A DNA stretch of 64,000 bases. It comes from Pseudogulbenkiania sp. MAI-1 (lineage in GTDB: Bacteria; Pseudomonadota; Gammaproteobacteria; Burkholderiales; Chromobacteriaceae). The notes beneath the pieces were generated by a model, which was not told the origin of the DNA, searched no databases, and saw nothing but the letters and a program-made list of their open reading frames with translations. The stretch covers positions 903,011-967,010 of the forward strand of contig NZ_AZUR01000001.1 in the NCBI RefSeq assembly GCF_000527175.1, given 5' to 3'. Below are positions 63,136 through 64,000 of the stretch, piece by piece (position 1 is the stretch's first letter; the number at the start of each line of letters is the position of its first letter). The translations under genes were made by a program, and so were the position numbers.

Positions 63136-63510
63136 ATGCAGAAGCAACGACCAAAGCACTTGGATCTGGCCAAGATCAGGCTGCCCATCCCGGGTATCGT
63201 CTCGATCTTGCACCGGATCAGCGGTGTGGCGCTGTTCTTTTCTCTCCCGCTCTTGATCTATCTCCTCCACGGAACCCTCAGCTCGGCTGAAGCGTTCGCT
63301 GCCTACCGGGCCGTGGTCTCCCACCCCCTGATGAAACTGGTTCTGATTGGTCTGCTGTGGGCCTTCCTGCACCACTTCTGCGCTGGCATCCGTTTCCTGT
63401 TTCTTGATGTTCACAAGGGCCTCGAGCTGGAAACCGCTCGCGCAACGGCCAAGTCCGTCATCGTGATCAGCCTTGCCCTGACTGTCGTTCTGGGGGTCGT
63501 ACTATGGTAA
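63136..63510 (+). CDS. sdhC: Succinate dehydrogenase cytochrome b556 subunit
   Basis: A 124-residue membrane anchor of complex II with three transmembrane helices. It begins MQKQRPKHLDLAKIRLPIPG and has SILHRISGVALFFSLPLLIY (quinone site region) and FLHHFCAGIRFLFLDVHKG, which holds the haem-ligand histidine. The start at 63136 follows AAGGAAG. Its end overlaps sdhD by seven bases. Confidence 0.95.
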   Translation: MQKQRPKHLDLAKIRLPIPGIVSILHRISGVALFFSLPLLIYLLHGTLSSAEAFAAYRAVVSHPLMKLVLIGLLWAFLHHFCAGIRFLFLDVHKGLELETARATAKSVIVISLALTVVLGVVLW

Positions 63511-63848
63511 ACCGTATCGTTGTCGGCGCTCATTACGGCCTGCGCGACTGGATCCTGCAGCGTGTCACCGCCGTGATCATGGCGGTCTACACCGTCGCTT
63601 TGGTGCTGTTCCTGCTGGCCATGCCGTCCAGCTACGAAGGTTGGAAAGCTTTCTTCGGCCAGACCTGGGTACAGGTGTTGACCCAGACCACTTTGCTGGC
63701 AGTGTTCATGCACGCCTGGGTCGGCATTCGCGACCTGTGGATGGACTACGTCAAGCCGGTCGGCGTTCGACTCACCCTGCATGTGTTGACGCTGGTATGG
63801 CTGGTGGCCTGTGTTATTTACTCGATTAAAGTGGTATGGGGGCTGTAA
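63504..63848 (+). CDS. sdhD: Succinate dehydrogenase membrane anchor subunit
   Basis: A 114-residue hydrophobic anchor with three transmembrane helices: LRDWILQRVTAVIMAVYTVA and FMHAWVGIRDLWMDYVKPVG are SdhD hallmarks. It overlaps sdhC, and its stop shares a base with the sdhA start (TAATG). Confidence 0.95.
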   Translation: MVNRIVVGAHYGLRDWILQRVTAVIMAVYTVALVLFLLAMPSSYEGWKAFFGQTWVQVLTQTTLLAVFMHAWVGIRDLWMDYVKPVGVRLTLHVLTLVWLVACVIYSIKVVWGL

Positions 63849-64000
63849 TGGGCGTACCTGTTCGTCGGTTTGATGCCGTAATTGTTGGCGGCGGTGGCGC
63901 GGGTCTGCGTGCGGCCCTGCAATTGTCTGAGTCCGGCCTGAAAACGGCCGTGCTGTCCAAAGTCTTCCCGACCCGTTCGCACACGGTCGCAGCGCAGGGC
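63848..64000 (+). CDS. sdhA: Succinate dehydrogenase flavoprotein subunit, N-terminal part (cut by window end)
   Basis: The first 51 codons: MGVPVRRFDAVIVGGGGAGL (FAD-binding fold) and KVFPTRSHTVAAQG, in which the histidine of SHT is the site of covalent FAD attachment. The rest lies beyond the window. Confidence 0.97.
   Translation, partial: MGVPVRRFDAVIVGGGGAGLRAALQLSESGLKTAVLSKVFPTRSHTVAAQG

Overview
The window looks like a chromosomal segment of a GC-rich betaproteobacterium of the order Neisseriales, most likely a free-living Chromobacteriaceae relative. The reasons are the mdh / GntR / sdhCDA block, the pyrG-kdsA-eno-ftsB order, smpB divergent from ratA-rnfH, a TfoX_C-TadA fusion, and many chemotaxis and cyclic-di-GMP genes. 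This assignment is by inference from gene content and order; no database search was possible. No rRNA, tRNA or CRISPR array was recognised.

Layout. 1-5525: chemotaxis cluster (end of cheA, an MCP, cheW, cheR, cheB). 5544-8901: aminotransferase, a scar made of two broken gene ends (LysR and cytosine-deaminase-like), an ICMT-like methyltransferase and a DUF1993 gene. 8928-14943: a fold-back repeat, ndh (NDH-2), a LysR regulator, and two unrelated fumarases transcribed divergently. 15050-18631: an accessory island, partly AT-rich, with an integron-type integrase stump, two orphan genes, a frameshifted RAYT transposase, a miniature derivative of it with perfect terminal repeats, and two sets of 13-bp tandem repeats. 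18632-25595: mostly single small stress or detoxification genes (cupin, lipoprotein, LysE exporter, three VOC proteins, OsmC, GFA, DUF488, GST) plus a LysR / DUF2917 pair.

25794-29237 holds the most unusual gene: a small two-helix membrane protein followed by a 1064-residue protein in which a complete SLC5 (sodium/solute symporter) domain and a CbrA-like linker are joined to GGDEF and EAL domains. It resembles the CbrX/CbrA sensor with its kinase output replaced by cyclic-di-GMP enzymes. Then come a bile-acid-type symporter, a TonB siderophore receptor with a Fur box, and a second MCP.

34979-39332 is a tightly overlapping five-gene operon: circularly permuted ATP-grasp, alpha-E, transglutaminase-like peptidase, Anbu (ancestral proteasome subunit) and a DUF2721 membrane protein. 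This matches the predicted peptide synthesis/degradation system associated with Anbu, with a membrane protein translationally coupled to the protease. 39571-42480: two overlapping L,D-transpeptidases downstream of tadA, and a YqjD/YqjE/YqjK-like ribosome/membrane module.

42702-64000 is mainly housekeeping: guaA, smpB, ratA, rnfH, a GGDEF protein, ftsB-eno-kdsA-pyrG, rpmB-rpmG, ubiG, a deaminase (mtaD), a PAS-GGDEF-EAL protein, lysS, prfB with its programmed frameshift, mdh, a UTRA-type GntR regulator and sdhC-sdhD-sdhA (cut by the window end). The perfect palindrome between mdh and the GntR gene suggests that the regulator controls this TCA-cycle block.
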